Part shown: one piece after another, positions 63,724 through 64,000 of the stretch
Numbering within the stretch: the stretch's first letter is position 1
Layout of the letters: every line of letters begins with the position of its first letter
Source: Ktedonobacter sp. SOSP1-85
GTDB lineage: Bacteria > Chloroflexota > Ktedonobacteria > Ktedonobacterales > Ktedonobacteraceae
DNA: 64,000 nt
Direction: 5' to 3'
Assembly (NCBI RefSeq): GCF_016587415.1
Contig: NZ_BNJI01000002.1
Span: 1,488,001 to 1,552,000, forward strand
Made by a program: the position numbers and the translations under genes
Notes under the pieces: model-generated
The model's input: the letters and a program-made list of their open reading frames with translations, nothing else
What the model was told of the DNA's origin: nothing
Database searches by the model: none

Positions 63724-63828
63724 GTTCTTCTCCTTCCCAATAAGGACGCATTCCTTTTGTTGATAGAAAATATACTACATAGGCCCTTATAGCACCAGAT
63801 GTAAGGGCTTTCCTTGTGAGGTGAGAAA

Positions 63829-64000
63829 ATGAGCATCTCTATCCTGGATAAATACCTTGCTGGTCAGCGCCAACCAACACGGGTTGTCGTCTTCGTGAGT
63901 GGTGGGAAGGACAGCATCGCTATGTTGCTCCAGGTGTATTGTTTTCCGACTTTGACTCTCGCAAGAGTACTTGAGATTACAAAAAACAAGCGTCCAAGTA
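63829..64000 (+). CDS. PP-loop ATPase (PAPS reductase/DndC-like), start only
   Basis: ATG 63829 with GTGAGGTGAGAA upstream. MSISILDKYLAGQRQPTRVV, VFVSGGKDSIAMLLQ: SGGKDS is the pyrophosphate-binding PP-loop of N-type ATP pyrophosphatases. After LLQ the sequence (VYCFPTLTLARVLEITKNKR) departs from family expectation, so a frameshift or truncation is possible. Runs off the right edge. Confidence 0.65.
   Translation, partial: MSISILDKYLAGQRQPTRVVVFVSGGKDSIAMLLQVYCFPTLTLARVLEITKNKRPS

Overview
The window looks like chromosomal DNA of a large-genome soil bacterium of the Ktedonobacterales type (Chloroflexota). That is an inference from the mix seen here: MalT-like LuxR and ECF41 regulators, DinB-type, DUF1905, SRPBCC and pRiA4b ORF-3 proteins, a DUF2252 protein, and a very heavy load of IS200/IS605 (TnpB) elements, large serine recombinases and decayed transposases. 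No rRNA, tRNA or CRISPR array was seen. Both edges cut a gene: an anaerobic sulfatase-maturase tail on the left and a PP-loop ATPase head on the right.

Layout. 0-5 kb: sulfatase-maturase tail, GH3 beta-glucosidase, Nudix remnant, pRiA4b ORF-3 protein. 5-11 kb: a lone-TnpB element, a minus-strand ArsR/SRPBCC/hydrolase/DUF1905 run, and a complete TnpA+TnpB IS608-like element. 11-14 kb: fragment of a conjugative (type IV secretion) operon. 14-18 kb: a reductase, a membrane protein and an ECF41 sigma factor with a matching ECF41 promoter, then a DHFR-like protein and an AraC regulator. 18-26.5 kb: class II aldolase, HIT protein, SDR with the remnant of its MerR regulator, a long MalT/LuxR regulator. 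26.7-36 kb: an accessory graveyard in which one TnpB element has split a polysaccharide deacetylase gene and MFS, GNAT and winged-helix remnants lie between mobile elements; an intact enterochelin-esterase-like gene follows. 36-46 kb: a protease-phospholipase fusion beside a lipase-like hydrolase, DUF2252, an unknown membrane protein and a pentapeptide-repeat protein. 47-52 kb: acyl-CoA ligase, DinB protein, decayed transposon DNA and an FG-GAP remnant. 52-57 kb: two tandem small paralogues, a large serine recombinase with accessory ORFs, a dead IS110 transposase, a proline-iminopeptidase-like hydrolase. 57-64 kb: small unknown and SUKH-type proteins, a lipoprotein, a phosphatase and a fresh IS256 insertion.

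The clearest results concern insertions. A TnpB element with TTAC at its left edge and TCAA as its right end sits inside a deacetylase gene, and exact removal restores the reading frame. An IS256 copy with a perfect 8-bp target duplication interrupts a SUKH gene, and removal again restores one open frame. The best candidate for an undescribed system is the trypsin-like protease fused to a zinc phospholipase C-like domain with a downstream lipase-like gene (36.8-40.3 kb). A second is the TnpB element that carries a divergent ribbon-helix-helix gene where TnpA is normally found.
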